Origin: Colletes latitarsis | Lineage: Eukaryota > Arthropoda > Insecta > Hymenoptera > Colletidae | Length of the DNA: 64,000 nucleotides | Assembly (NCBI RefSeq): GCF_051014445.1 | Contig: NW_027488378.1 | Coordinates: 2,914,001-2,978,000 of the forward strand | Reading direction: 5' to 3' | Shown here: positions 35,691 through 48,400 of the stretch, piece by piece | Layout of the letters: the number at the start of each line of letters is the position of its first letter | Numbering within the stretch: the first letter of the stretch is position 1 | Made by a program: the position numbers and the translations under genes | Notes under the pieces: model-generated | The model's input: the letters and a program-made list of their open reading frames with translations, nothing else | What the model was told of the DNA's origin: nothing | The model's database searches: none

Positions 35691-36339
35691 ATGCCCGCAT
35701 CTGGGTCATGATTTTACCTTCTTCGCATACTTGTTCGACAGATCCTGGGGTTTTTCGGGTTTGAATCACGTAGTAATGTGGTACCACATTGAAACAGTCA
35801 ATTAAACTTGTTTTCGATGAATATTTTATAGGATAAAACCGATTAGGTCTGGGTTAGGTCTGGGTTATGCCCGCATCTGGCTCATGATTTTACCTTCTTC
35901 GCATACTTGTTCGACAGATCCTGGGGTTTTTCGGGTTTGAATCACGTAGTAATGTGGTACCACATTGAAACAGTCAATTAAACTTGTTTTCGATGAATAT
36001 TTTATAGGATAAAACCGATTAGGTCTGGGTTAGGTCTGGGTTATGCCCGCATCTGGCTCATGATTTTGCCTTCTTCGCATACTTGTCGGCCACATCCTGG
36101 GTTTTTTCGGATTTGAATCACGTAGTAATGTGGTACCACAGCGAAACAGTCAATGAAACCTGGTTTCGATCAATATTTTAGAGGATAAAACCGGTTAGGT
36201 CTGGGTTAGGTATGGGTTATGTCCACATCTGGCTCATGATTTTGCCTTTTCGCATTCCTGTTGACCAGAACCTTGGTTTTATCTTGTTTGAATCAGGTAG
36301 TAATGTGGTACCACACTGAAACAGACAATTAAACCTGGT

Positions 36340-39300
36340 TTCGATCCACATTTTAGAACACAACACCGGTTAGGTCTGGATTAGGTCTGGGTTATGCCCG
36401 CATCTGGCTCATGATTTTGCCTTCTTCGCATACTTGTTGGCCAGATCCTGGGTTTTTTCGGGTTTGAATCACGTAGTAATGTGGAACCACACTGTAACAG
36501 TCAATTAAACCTGGCTTCGATCAATATTTTAGAGGATAAAATCGGTTAGGTCTGGATTAGGTCTGGGTTATGTCCACATCTGGCTCATGATTTTGCCTTT
36601 TTCGCATTCCTGTTGGTCAGAACCACGGTTTTCTCTTGTTTGAATGAGGTAGTAATGTGGTACCACACTGAAACAGACAATTTAACTTGTTTTCGATCAA
36701 TAGTTTAGAGGATAAAACCGATTAGGTCTGGGTTAGGTCTGGGTTATGCCCGCATCTGGCTCATGATTTTACCTTCTTCGCATACTTGTTCGACAGATCC
36801 TGGGGTTTTTCGGGTTTGAATCACGTAGTAATGTGGTACCACATTGAAACAGTCAATTAAACTTGTTTTCGATGAATATTTTATAGGATAAAACCGATTA
36901 GGTCTGGGTTATGCCCGCATCTGGCTCATGATTTTGCCTTCTTCGCATACTTGTTGGCCAGATCGTTGGTTTTCTCTGGTTTGAATCACGTAGTAATGTG
37001 GTACCACAGCGAAACAGTCAATGAAACCTGGTTTCGATCAATATTTTACAGGATAAAACCGGTTAGGTCTGGGTTAGGTATGGGTTATGCCCGCATCTGG
37101 CTCATGATTTTGCCTTTTCTGCATTCTCGTTGGCCAGATCCTTGGATTTCACTAGTTTGAATCACGTAGTAATGTGGTACCACACTGAAACAGACAATTA
37201 AACCTGGTTTCGATCAATATTTTAGAGGATAAAACCGGTTAGGTCTGGGTTAGGTATGGGTTATGTCCACATCTGGCTCATGATTTTGCCTTTTCCGCAT
37301 TCCTGTTGGTCAGTACCTCGGTTTTCTCTTGTTTGAATCAGGTAGTAATGTGGTACCACACTGAAGCAGACAATTAAACTTGTTTTCGATCAATAGTTTA
37401 GAGGATAAAACCGGTTAGGTCTGGATTAGGTCTGGGTTATGTCCACATCTGGCTCATGATTTTGCGTTTTTCGCATTCCTGTTGGACAGAACCACGGTTT
37501 TCTCTTGTTTGAATCAGGTAGTAATGTGGTACCACACTGAAACAGACAATTTAACTTGTTTTCGATGAATATCTTAGAGGATAAAACCGATTAGGTCTGG
37601 GTTAGGTCTGGGTTATGCCCGCATCTGGGTCATGATTTTACCTTCTTCGCATACTTGTTCGACAGATCCTGGGGTTTTTCGGGTTTGAATCACGTAGTAA
37701 TGTGGTACCACATTGAAACAGTCAATTAAACTTGTTTTCGATGAATATTTTATAGGATAAAACCGATTAGGTCTGGGTTAGGTCTGGGTTATGCCCGCAT
37801 CTGGCTCATGATTTTGCCTTCTTCGCATACTTGTTGGCCACATCCTGGGTTTTTTCGGATTTGAATCACGTAGTAATGTGGTACCACAGCGAAACAGTCA
37901 ATGAAACCTGGTTTCGATCAATATTTTAGAGGATAAAACCGGTTAGGTCTGGGTTAGGTATGGGTTATGTCCACATCTGGCTCATGATTTTGCCTTTTCG
38001 CATTCCTGTTGACCAGAACCTTGGTTTTATCTTGTTTGAATCAGGTAGTAATGTGGTACCACACTGAAACAGACAATTAAACCTGGTTTCGATCCACATT
38101 TTAGAACACAACACCGGTTAGGTCTGGATTAGGTCTGGGTTATGCCCGCATCTGGCTCATGATTTTGCCTTCTTCGCATACTTGTTGGCCAGATCCTGGG
38201 TTTTTTCGGGTTTGAATCACGTAGTAATGTGGACCCACACTGTAACAGTCAATTAAACCTGGCTTCGATCAATATTTTAGAGGATAAAATCGGTTAGGTC
38301 TGGATTAGGTCTGGGTTATGTCCACATCTGGCTCATGATTTTGCCTTTTTCGCATTCCTGTTGGTCAGAACCACGGTTTTCTCTTGTTTGAATGAGGTAG
38401 TAATGTGGTACCACACTGAAACAGACAATTTAACTTGTTTTCGATGAATATCTTAGAGGATAAAACCGATTAGGTCTGGGTTAGGTCTGGGTTATGCCCG
38501 CATCTGGCTCATGATTTTACCTTCTTCGCATACTTGTTCGACAGATCCTGGGGTTTTTCGGGTTTGAATCACGTAGTAATGTGGTACCACATTGAAACAG
38601 TCAATTAAACTTCTTTTCGATGAATATTTTATAGGATAAAACCGATTAGGTCTGGGTTATGCCCGCATCTGGCTCATGATTTTGCCTTCTTCGCATACTT
38701 GTTGGCCACATCCTGGGTTTTTTCGGATTTGAATCACGTAGTAATGTGGTACCACAGCGAAACAGTCAATGAAACCTGGTTTCGATCAATATTTTAGAGG
38801 ATAAAACCGGTTAGGTCTGGGTTAGGTATGGGTTATGTCCACATCTGGCTCATGATTTTGCCTTTTCGCATTCCTGTTGACCAGAACCTTGGTTTTATCT
38901 TGTTTGAATCAGGTAGTAATGTGGTACCACACTGAAACAGACAATTAAACCTGGTTTCGATCCACATTTTAGAACACAACACCGGTTAGGTCTGGATTAG
39001 GTCTGGGTTATGCCCGCATCTGGCTCATGATTTTGCCTTTTTCGCATACTTGTTGGCCAGATCCTGGGTTTTTTCGGGTTTGAATCACGTAGTAATGTGG
39101 AACCACACTGTAACAGTCAATTAAACCTGGCTTCGATCAATATTTTAGAGGATAAAATCGGTTAGGTCTGGATTAGGTCTGGGTTATGTCCACATCTGGC
39201 TCATGATTTTGCCTTTTTCGCATTCCTGTTGGTCAGAACCACGGTTTTCTCTTGTTTGAATGAGGTAGTAATGTGGTACCACACTGAAACAGACAATTTA

Positions 39301-39880
39301 ACTTGTTTTCGATGAATATCTTAGAGGATAAAACCGATTAGGTCTGGGTTAGGTCTGGGTTATGCCCGCACCTGGCTCATGATTTTACCTTCTTCGCATA
39401 CTTGTTCGACAGATCCTGGGGTTTTTCGGGTTTGAATCACGTAGTAATGTGGTACCACATTGAAACAGTCAATTAAACTTGTTTTCGATGAATATTTTAT
39501 AGGATAAAACCGATTAGGTCTGGGTTATGCCCGCATCTGGCTCATGATTTTGCCTTCTTCGCATACTTGTTGGCCACATCCTGGGTTTTTTCGGATTTGA
39601 ATCACGTAGTAATGTGGTACCACAGCGAAACAGTCAATGAAACCTGGTTTCGATCAATATTTTAGAGGATAAAACCGGTTAGGTCTGGGTTAGGTATGGG
39701 TTATGTCCACATCTGGCTCATGATTTTGCCTTTTCGCATTCCTGTTGACCAGAACCTTGGTTTTATCTTGTTTGAATCAGGTAGTAATGTGGTACCACAC
39801 TGAAACGGACAATTAAACCTGGTTTCGATCCACATTTTAGAACACAACACCGGTTAGGTCTGGATTAGGTCTGGGTTATG
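36340..39880 (+). repeat. 5-monomer higher-order repeat, about 868-879 bp, four copies
   Basis: Marker ACCACGGTT begins at 36622, 37491, 38370 and 39238 (steps 869, 879, 868). Marker TTTTAGAACACAAC begins at 36351, 38099, 38967 and 39835 (steps 1748, 868, 868), so it is missing once. The order within a unit is: GTTCGACAG monomer, CACAGCGAAACAG monomer, GAACACAACACC monomer, CCTGGCTTCGATC monomer, GAATGAGGTAG monomer. The 868-bp units are 5 x 176 less one 11-bp unit and one C. The 879-bp unit keeps the 11-bp unit. Confidence 0.87.
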
Positions 39881-40084
39881 CCCGCATCTGGCTCATGATT
39901 TTGCCTTCTTCGCATACTTGTTGGCCAGATCCTGTGGTTTTTCGGGTTTGAATCACGTAGTAATGTGGTACCACATTGAAACAGTCAATTAAAGTTGTTT
40001 TCGATGAATATTTTATAGGATAAAACCGATTAGGTCTGGATTGTCTGGGTTATGCCCGCATCTGGCTCATGATTTTGCCTTCTT

Positions 40085-40904
40085 CGCATACTTGTTGGCC
40101 AGATCCTGTGGTTTTTCGGGTTTGAATCACGTAGTAATGTGGTACCACATTGAAACAGTCAATTAAAGTTGTTTTCGATGAATATTTTATAGGATAAAAC
40201 CGATTAGGTCTGGATTGTCTGGGTTATGCCCGCATCTGGCTCATGATTTTGCCTTCTTCGCATACTTGTTGGCCACATCCTGGGTTTTTTCGGATTTGAA
40301 TCACGTAGTAAAGTGGTACCACACTGTAACAGTCAATTAAACCTGGTTTCGATCAATATTTTAGAGGATAAAACCGGTTAGGTCTGGATTAGGTCTGGGT
40401 TATGTCCACATCTGGCTCATGATTTTGCCTTTTTCGCATTCCTGTTGGTCAGAACCTCGGTTTCCTCTTGTTTGAATCAGGTAGTAATGTGGTACCACAC
40501 TGAAACAGACAATTTAACTTGTTTTCGATGAATATCACAGAGGATAAAACCGATTAGGTCTGGGTTAGGTCTGGGTTTTGCCCGCATCTGGCTCATGATT
40601 TTACCTTCTTCGCATACTTGTTCGACAGATCCTGGGGTTTTTCGGGTTTGAATCACGTAGTAATGTGGTACCACATTGAAACAGTCAATTAAACTTGTTT
40701 TCGATGAATATTTTATAGGATAAAACCGATTAGGTCTGGGTTATGCCCGCATCTGGCTCATGATTTTGCCTTCTTCGCATACTTGTTGGCCACATCCTGG
40801 GTTTTTTCGGATTTGAATCACGTAGTAATGTGGTACCACAGCGAAACAGTCAATGAAACCTGGTTTCGATCAATATTTTAGAGGATAAAACCGGTTAGGT
40901 CTGG
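40085..40904 (+). repeat. Segment duplicated at 42707-43526 (offset 2622)
   Basis: About 820 bp in common, including the rare GGTTTCCTCTTG and AATATCACAGAGG. Similarity stops at 40905/43527, inside the telomere-like unit (TCTGGG against TCTGGA). Confidence 0.82.
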
Positions 40905-42706
40905 GTTAGGTATGGGTTATGTCCACATCTGGCTCATGATTTTGCCTTTTCGCATTCCTGTTGACCTGAACCTTGGTTTTATCTTGTTTGAATCAGGTAG
41001 TAATGTGGTACCACACTGAAACAGACAATTAAACCTGGTTTCGATCCACATTTTAGAACACAACACCGGTTAGGTCTGGATTAGGTCTGGGTTATGCCCG
41101 CATCTGGCTCATGATTTTGCCTTCTTCGCATACTTGTTGGCCAGATCCTGGGTTTTTTCGGGTTTGAATCACATAGTAATGTGGAACCACACTGTAACAG
41201 TCAATTAAACCTGGCTTCGATCAATATTTTAGAGGATAAAACCGGTTAGGTCTGGATTAGGTCTGGGTTATGTCCACATCTGGCTCATGATTTTGCCTTT
41301 TTCGCATTCCTGTTGGTCAGAACCACGGTTTTCTCTTGTTTGAATCAGGTAGTAATGTGGTACCACACTGAAACAGACAATTTAACTTGTTTTCGATGAA
41401 TATCTTACAGGATAAAACCGATTATGTCTGGGTTAGGTCTGGGTTATGCCCGCATCTGGCTCATGATTTTACATTCTTCGCATACTTGTTCGACAGATCC
41501 TGTGGTTTTTCGGGTTTGAATCACGTAGTAATGTGGTACCACATTGAAACAGTCAATTAAAGTTGTTTTCGATGAATATTTTATAGGATAAAACCGATTA
41601 GGTCTGGATTGTCTGGGTTATGCCCGCATCTGGCTCATGATTTTGCCTTCTTCGCATACTTGTTGGCCACATCCTGGGTTTTTTCGGATTTGAATCACGT
41701 AATAAAGTGGTACCACACTGTAACAGTCAATTAAACCTGGTTTCGATCAATATTTTAGAGGATAAAACCGGTTAGGTCTGGATTAGGTCTGGGTTATGTC
41801 CACATCTGGCTCATAATTTTGCCTTTTTCGCATTCCTGTTGGTCAGAACCTCGGTTTTCTCTTGTTTGAATCAGGTAGTAATGTGGTACCACACTGAAAC
41901 AGACAATTTAACTTGTTTTCGATGAATATCTTACAGGATAAAACCGACTATGTCTGGGTTAGGTCTGGGTTATGCCCGCATCTGGCTCATGATTTTACCT
42001 TCTTCGCATACTCGTTCGACAGATCCTGTGGTTTTTCGGGTTTGAATCACGTAGTAATGTGGTACCACATTGAAACAGTCAATTAAAGTTGTTTTCGATG
42101 AATATTTTATAGGATAAATCCAATTAGGTCTGGATTGTCTGGGTTATGCCTGCATCTGGCTCATGATTTTGCCTTCTTCGCATACTTGTTGGCCACATCC
42201 TGGGTTTTTTCGGATTTGAATCACGTAGTAAAGTGGTACCACACTGTAACAGTCAATTAAACCTGGTTTCGATCAATATTTTAGAGGATAAAACCGGTTA
42301 GGTCTGGATTAGGTCTGGGTTATGTCCACATCTGGCTCATGGCTTTGCCTTTTTCGCATTCCTGTTGGTCAGAACCTCGGTTTTCTCTTGTTTGAATCAG
42401 GTAGTAATGTGGTACCACACTGAAACAGACAATTAAACCTGGTTTCGATCCCCATTTTAGAACATAACACCGGTTAGGTCTGTGTTAGGTCTGGGTTATG
42501 CCCGCATCTGGCTCATGATTTTTCCTTCTTCGCATACTTGTTGGACAGATCCTAGGTTTTTTCGGGTTTGAATCACGTAGTAATGTGGTACCACACTGAA
42601 ACAGACAATTTAACTTGTTTTCGATGAATATCTTACAGGATAAAACCGATTATGTCTGGGTTAGGTCTGGGTTATGCCCGCATCTGGCTCATGATTTTAC
42701 ATTCTT

Positions 42707-43526
42707 CGCATACTTGTTCGACAGATGCTGTGGTTTTTCGGGTTTGAATCACGTAGTAATGTGGTACCACATTGAAACAGTCAATGAAAGTTGTTTTCGA
42801 TGAATATTTTATAGGATAAAACCGATTAGGTCTGGATTGTCTGGGTTATGTCCGCATCTGGCTCATGATTTTGCCTTCTTCGCATACTTGTTGGCCACAT
42901 CCTGGGTTTTTTCGGATTTGAATCACGTAGTAAAGTGGTACCACACTGTAACAGTCAATTAAACCTGGTTTCGATCAATATTTTAGAGGATAAAACCGGT
43001 TAGGTCTGGATTAGGTCTGGGTTATGTCCACATCTGGCTCATGATTTTGCCTTCTTCGCATTCCTGTTGGTCAGAACCTCGGTTTCCTCTTGTTTGAATC
43101 AGGTAGTAATGTGGTACCACACTGAAACAGACAATTTAACTTGTTTTCGATGAATATCACAGAGGATAAAACCGATTAGGTCTGGGTTAGGTCTGGGTTT
43201 TGCCCGCATCTGGCTCATGATTTTACCTTCTTCGCATACTTGTTCGACAGATCCTGGGGTTTTTCGGGTTTGAATCACGTAGTAATGTGGTACCACATTG
43301 AAACAGTCAATTAAACTTGTTTTCGATGAATATTTTATAGGATAAAACCGATTAGGTCTGGGTTATGCCCGCATCTGGCTCATGATTTTGCCTTCTTCGC
43401 ATACTTGTTGGCCACATCCTGGGTTTTTTCGGATTTGAATCACGTAGTAATGTGGTACCACAGCGAAACAGTCAATGAAACCTGGTTTCGATCAATATTT
43501 TAGAGGATAAAACCGGTTAGGTCTGG
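42707..43526 (+). repeat. Second copy of the 40085-40904 segment
   Basis: Partner at offset 2622. Differences are few, for example CTTCTTCGCATTCC against CTTTTTCGCATTCC. Confidence 0.82.
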
Positions 43527-43887
43527 ATTAGGTCTGGGTTATGTCCACATCTGGCTCATAATTTTGCCTTTTTCGCATTCCTGTTGGTCAGAACCTCGGT
43601 TTTCTCTTGTTTGAATCAGGTAGTAATGTGGTACCACACTGAAACAGACAATTTAACTTGTTTTCGATGAATAACTTACAGGATAAAACCGACTATGTCT
43701 GGGTTAGGTCTGGGTTATGCCCGCATCTGGCTCATGATTTTACCTTCTTCGCATACTTGTTCGACAGATCCTGTGGTTTTTCGGGTTTGAATCACGTAGT
43801 AATGTGGTACCACATTGAAACAGTCAATTAAAGTTGTTTTCGATGAATATTTTATAGGATAAAACCGATTAGGTCTGGATTGTCAGG

Positions 43888-45400
43888 GTTATGCCCGCAT
43901 CTGGCTCATGATTTTGCCTTCTTCGCATACTTGTTGGCCACATCCTGGGTTTTTTCGGATTTGAATCACGTAGTAATGTGGTACCACAGCGAAACAGTCA
44001 ATTAAACCTGGATTCGATCAATATTTTAGAGGATAACACCGGTTAGTACTGGATTAGGAATGGGTTATGCCAGCATCAGGCTCATGATTTTGCATTCTTC
44101 GCAAATTTGATGGCCATATCCTTGGTATTCTCTGGTTTGAATCAGGTAATAATGTGGTACCACATTGAAACAGTCAATTAAACCTGGTTTCGATCAATAT
44201 TTTAGAGGATAACACCGGTTAGTTCTGGGTTAGGTCTGGGTTATGCCCGCATCTGGCTCATGATTTTGCCTTTTCCGCATTCTCGTTGGCCAGATCCTTG
44301 GTTTTCACTAGTTTGAATCACGTAGTAATGTGGTACCACACTGAAACAGACAATTAAACATGGTTTCGATCAATATTTTAGAGGATAAAACCGGTTAGGT
44401 CTGGGTTAGGTATGGGTTATGTCCACATCTGGCTCATGATTTTGCCTTTTCCGCATTCCTGTTGGTCAGTACCTCGGTATTCTCTTGTTTGAATCAGGTA
44501 GTAATGTGGTACCACACTGAAACAGACAATTTAACTTGTTTTCGATGAATATCACAGAGGATAAAACCGATTAGGTCTAGGTTAGGTCTGGGTTTTGCCC
44601 GCATCTGGCTCATGATTTTACCTTCTTCGCATACTTGTTCGACAGATCCTGTGGTTTTTCGGGTTTGAATCACGTAGTAATGTGGTACCACATTGAAACA
44701 GTCAATTAAACTTGTTTTCGATGAATATTTTATAGGATAAAACCGATTAGGTCTGGGTTATGCCCGCATCTGGCTCATGATTTTGCCTTTTTCGCATACT
44801 TGTTGGCCACATCCTGGGTTTTTTCGGATTTGAATCACGTAGTAATGTGGTACCACAGCGAAACAGTCAATTAAACCTGGATTCGATCAATATTTTAGAG
44901 GATAACACCGGTTAGTACTGGATTAGGAATGGGTTATGCCAGCATCAGGCTCATGATTTTGCATTCTTCGCAAATTTGATGGCCATATCCTTGGTATTCT
45001 CTGGTTTGAATCAGGTAATAATGTGGTACCACATTGAAACAGTCAATTAAACCTGGTTTCGATCAATATTTCAGAGGATAACACCGGTTAGTTCTGGGTT
45101 AGGTCTGGGTTATGCCCGCATCTGGCTCATGATTTTGCCTTTTCCGCATTCTCGTTGGCCAGATCCTTGGTTTTCACTAGTTTGAATCACGTAGTAATGT
45201 GGTACCACACTGAAACAGACAATTAAACATGGTTTCGATCAATATTTTAGAGGATAAAACCGGTTAGGTCTGGGTTAGGTATGGGTTATGTCCACATCTG
45301 GCTCATGATTTTGCCTTTTCCGCATTCCTGTTGGTCAGTACCTCGGTATTCTCTTGTTTGAATCAGGTAGTAATGTGGTACCACACTGAAACAGACAATT
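43888..45400 (+). repeat. 5-monomer tandem repeat, offset 869
   Basis: 43888-44531 matches 44757-45400. Shared rare markers are GGTTAGTACTGGATTAGG, GCATCAGGCTCATG (agcatcaggc at 44072/44941), CACTAGTTTGAATC and ACCTCGGTATTCTC. The period equals that of the 36-40 kb unit within a base, but the monomer set is different, so it is a second, independent 5-mer. Confidence 0.8.
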
Positions 45401-48400
45401 AAACTTGTTTTCGATGATTATTCTAGAGGATGAAACCGATTAGGTCTGGGTTAGGTCTGGGTTATGCCCGCATCTGGCTCATGATTTTGCCTTCTTCGCA
45501 TACTTGTTGGCCACATCCTGGGTTTTTTCGTATTTGAATCCCGTAGTAAAGTGGTACCACACTGTAACAGTCAATTAAACCTGGTTTCGATCAATATTTT
45601 AGAGGATAAAACCGGTTAGGTCTGGATTAGGTCTGGGTTATGTCCACATCTGGCTCATGGCTTTGCCTTTTTCGCATTCCTGTTGGTCAGAACCTCCGTT
45701 TTCTCTTGTTTGAATCAGGTAGTAATGTGGTACCACACTGAAACAGACAATTAAACCTGGTTTCGATCCACATTTTAGAACATAACACCGGTTAGGTCTG
45801 TGTTAGGTCTGGGTTATGCCCACATCTGGCTCATGATTTTTCCTTCTTCGCATACTTGTTGGACAGATCCTAGGGTTTTTCGGGTTTGAATCACGTAGTA
45901 ATGTGGTATCACATTGAAACAGTCAATTAAACCTGATTTCGATGAATATTTTAGAGGATAAAACCGGTTAGGTCTGGGTTAGGTCTAGGTTATGCCCGAG
46001 TCTGGCTAATGATTTTGCATTCTCCGCATACTTGTTGGGCAGAACCTTGGTTTTCTCTGGTTTGAATCAGGTAGTAATGTGGTACCACACTGAAACAGAC
46101 AATTAAACTTGTTTTCGATGAATATTTTAGAGGATAAACCCGATTACGTCTGGGTTAGGTCTGGGTTATGCCCGCATCTGGCTCATGATTTTGCCTTTTT
46201 CGCATTCCTGTTGGTCAGAACCTCGGTTTTCTCTTGTTTGAATCAGGTAGTAGTGTGGCACCACACTGGAACAGTCAATTATACCTGATTTCGATGAATA
46301 TTTTAGAGGATAAAACCGGTTAGGTCTGGGTTAGGTCTGGGTTATGACCGCTTCTGGCTCATGATTTTGCCTTCTTCTCATACTTGTTGGCCAGATCCTG
46401 GGTTTTTTCGGGTTTGAATCACGTAGTAATGTGGTACCACGAAGTAACAGTGAATTAAACCTGGATACGGTCAGTATTTTAGTCGGTAACACCGGTTAGG
46501 CCTGGGTTAGGTCTGGGTTATGCCCCCATCTAACTCATGATTTTACCATCTTCGCATACTTGTTGGACAGATCCTAGGTTTTTTCGGGTTTGAATCACGT
46601 AGTAATGTGGAACCACACTGTAACAGTCAATTAAACCTGGTTTCGATCAATATTTTAGAGGATAACACCGGTTAGTTCTGGGTTAGGACTGGGTTATTCC
46701 AGCATCTGGCTCATGATTTTGCATTCTTCGCAAATTTGATGGCCATATCCTTGGTATTCTCTGGTTTGAATCAGGTAATAATGTGGTACCACATTGAAAC
46801 AGTCAATTAAACCTGGTTTCGATCAATATTTTAGATGATAAAACCGGTTAGGTCTGGGTTAGGTCTTGGTTATGCCCGAGTCTGGCTAATGATTTTGCCT
46901 TTTCCGCATTCCTGTTGACCAGAAGCTTGGTTTTATCTTGTTTGAATCCGGTTGTAATGTGGTACCACACTGAAACAGACAATTAAACCTGGTTTCGATC
47001 AATATTTTAGAGGATAACACCGGTTAGTTCTGGGTTAGGTCTGGGTTATGCCCGCATCTGGCTCATGTACTTCTCTTCTTCGCATACTTGTTCGACAGAT
47101 CCTGGGTTTTTTCGGGTTTGAATCACGTAGTAATGTGATTCCACGAAGCAACAGTCAATTAGACCTGGATTCGGTCAGTATTTTAGTCGGTAACACCGGT
47201 TAGGACTGGGCTAGGTCTAGGTTATGCCCGAGTCTGGCTAATGATTTTGCATTCTCCGCATACTTGTTGGTCAGAACCTTGGTCTTTTCGGGTTTGAATC
47301 ACGTAGTAATGTGGTTCCACGAAGCAATTAAACTTGGATTCGGTCAGTATTTTAGTCGGTAACACCGGTTAGGTCTGGGTTAGGTCTGGGTTATGCCCGC
47401 TTCTGGCTCATGATTTAACCTTTTTCGCATTCCTGTTGGTCAGAACCTCGGTTTTCTCTTGTTTGAATCAGGTAGTAATGTGGTACCACACTGAAACAGA
47501 CAATTTGACTTGTTTTCGATGAATATCTTAGAGGATAAAACCGATTAGGCCTGGGTTAGGTCTGCGTTATGCCCGCATCTGGCTCATGATTTTACCTTCT
47601 TCGCATACTTGTTCGACAGATCCTGGGGTTTTTGGGGTTTGTATCACGTAGTAATGTGGTACCACATTGAAACAGTCAATTAAACCTGATTTCGATGAAT
47701 ATTTTAGAGGATAAACCCGGTTAGGTCTGGGTTAGGACTGGGTTATGCCAGCATCTGGCTCATGATTTTGCATTCTTCGCAAATTTGATGGCCGTATCCT
47801 TGGTATTCTCTGGTTTGAATCTGGTAATAATGTGGTACCACATCGAAACAGTCAACTAAACCTGGTTTCGATCAATATTTCAGAGGATAACAGCGGTTTA
47901 GTTCTGGGTTAGGTCTGGGTTATGCCCGCATCTGGCTCATGATTTTGCCTTTTCCGCATTCCTGTTGGCCAGATCCTTGGTTTTCACTGGTTTGAATCAC
48001 GTAGTAATGTGGTACCACACTGTAACAGACAATTAAACCTGGTTTCGATCAATATTTTAGAGGATAACACCGGTTAGTTCTGGGTTAGGTCTGGGTTATG
48101 TCCACATCTGGCTCATGATTTAACCTTTTTCGCATTCCTGTTGGTCAGAACCTCGGTTTTCTCTTGTTTGAATCAGGTAGTAATGTGGTACCACACTGAA
48201 ACAGACAATTTGACTTGTATTCGATGAATATCTTAGAGGATAAAACCGATTAGGCCTGGGTTAGGTCTGGGTTCTGCCCGCATCTGGCTCATGGTTTTGC
48301 CTTCTTCGCAAATTTGAAGGCCGGATCCTGGTTTTTTTCGGGTTTGAATCACGTAGTAATGTGGTTCCACGAAGCAACAGTCAATTAAACCTGGATTCGG

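Larger units (their letters stand above)
35691..45400 (+). repeat. Array zone D: most regular part, 5-monomer organisation
   Basis: No genes. Here five distinct monomers follow one another in constant order over several copies (next entry), and partial copies continue to 45.4 kb. A monomer with AATTAAAGTTGTTTTCG and GGTCTGGATTGTCTGGG occurs only between about 39.9 and 43.9 kb, once as an adjacent pair (39931 and 40105, period 174). Confidence 0.75.
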
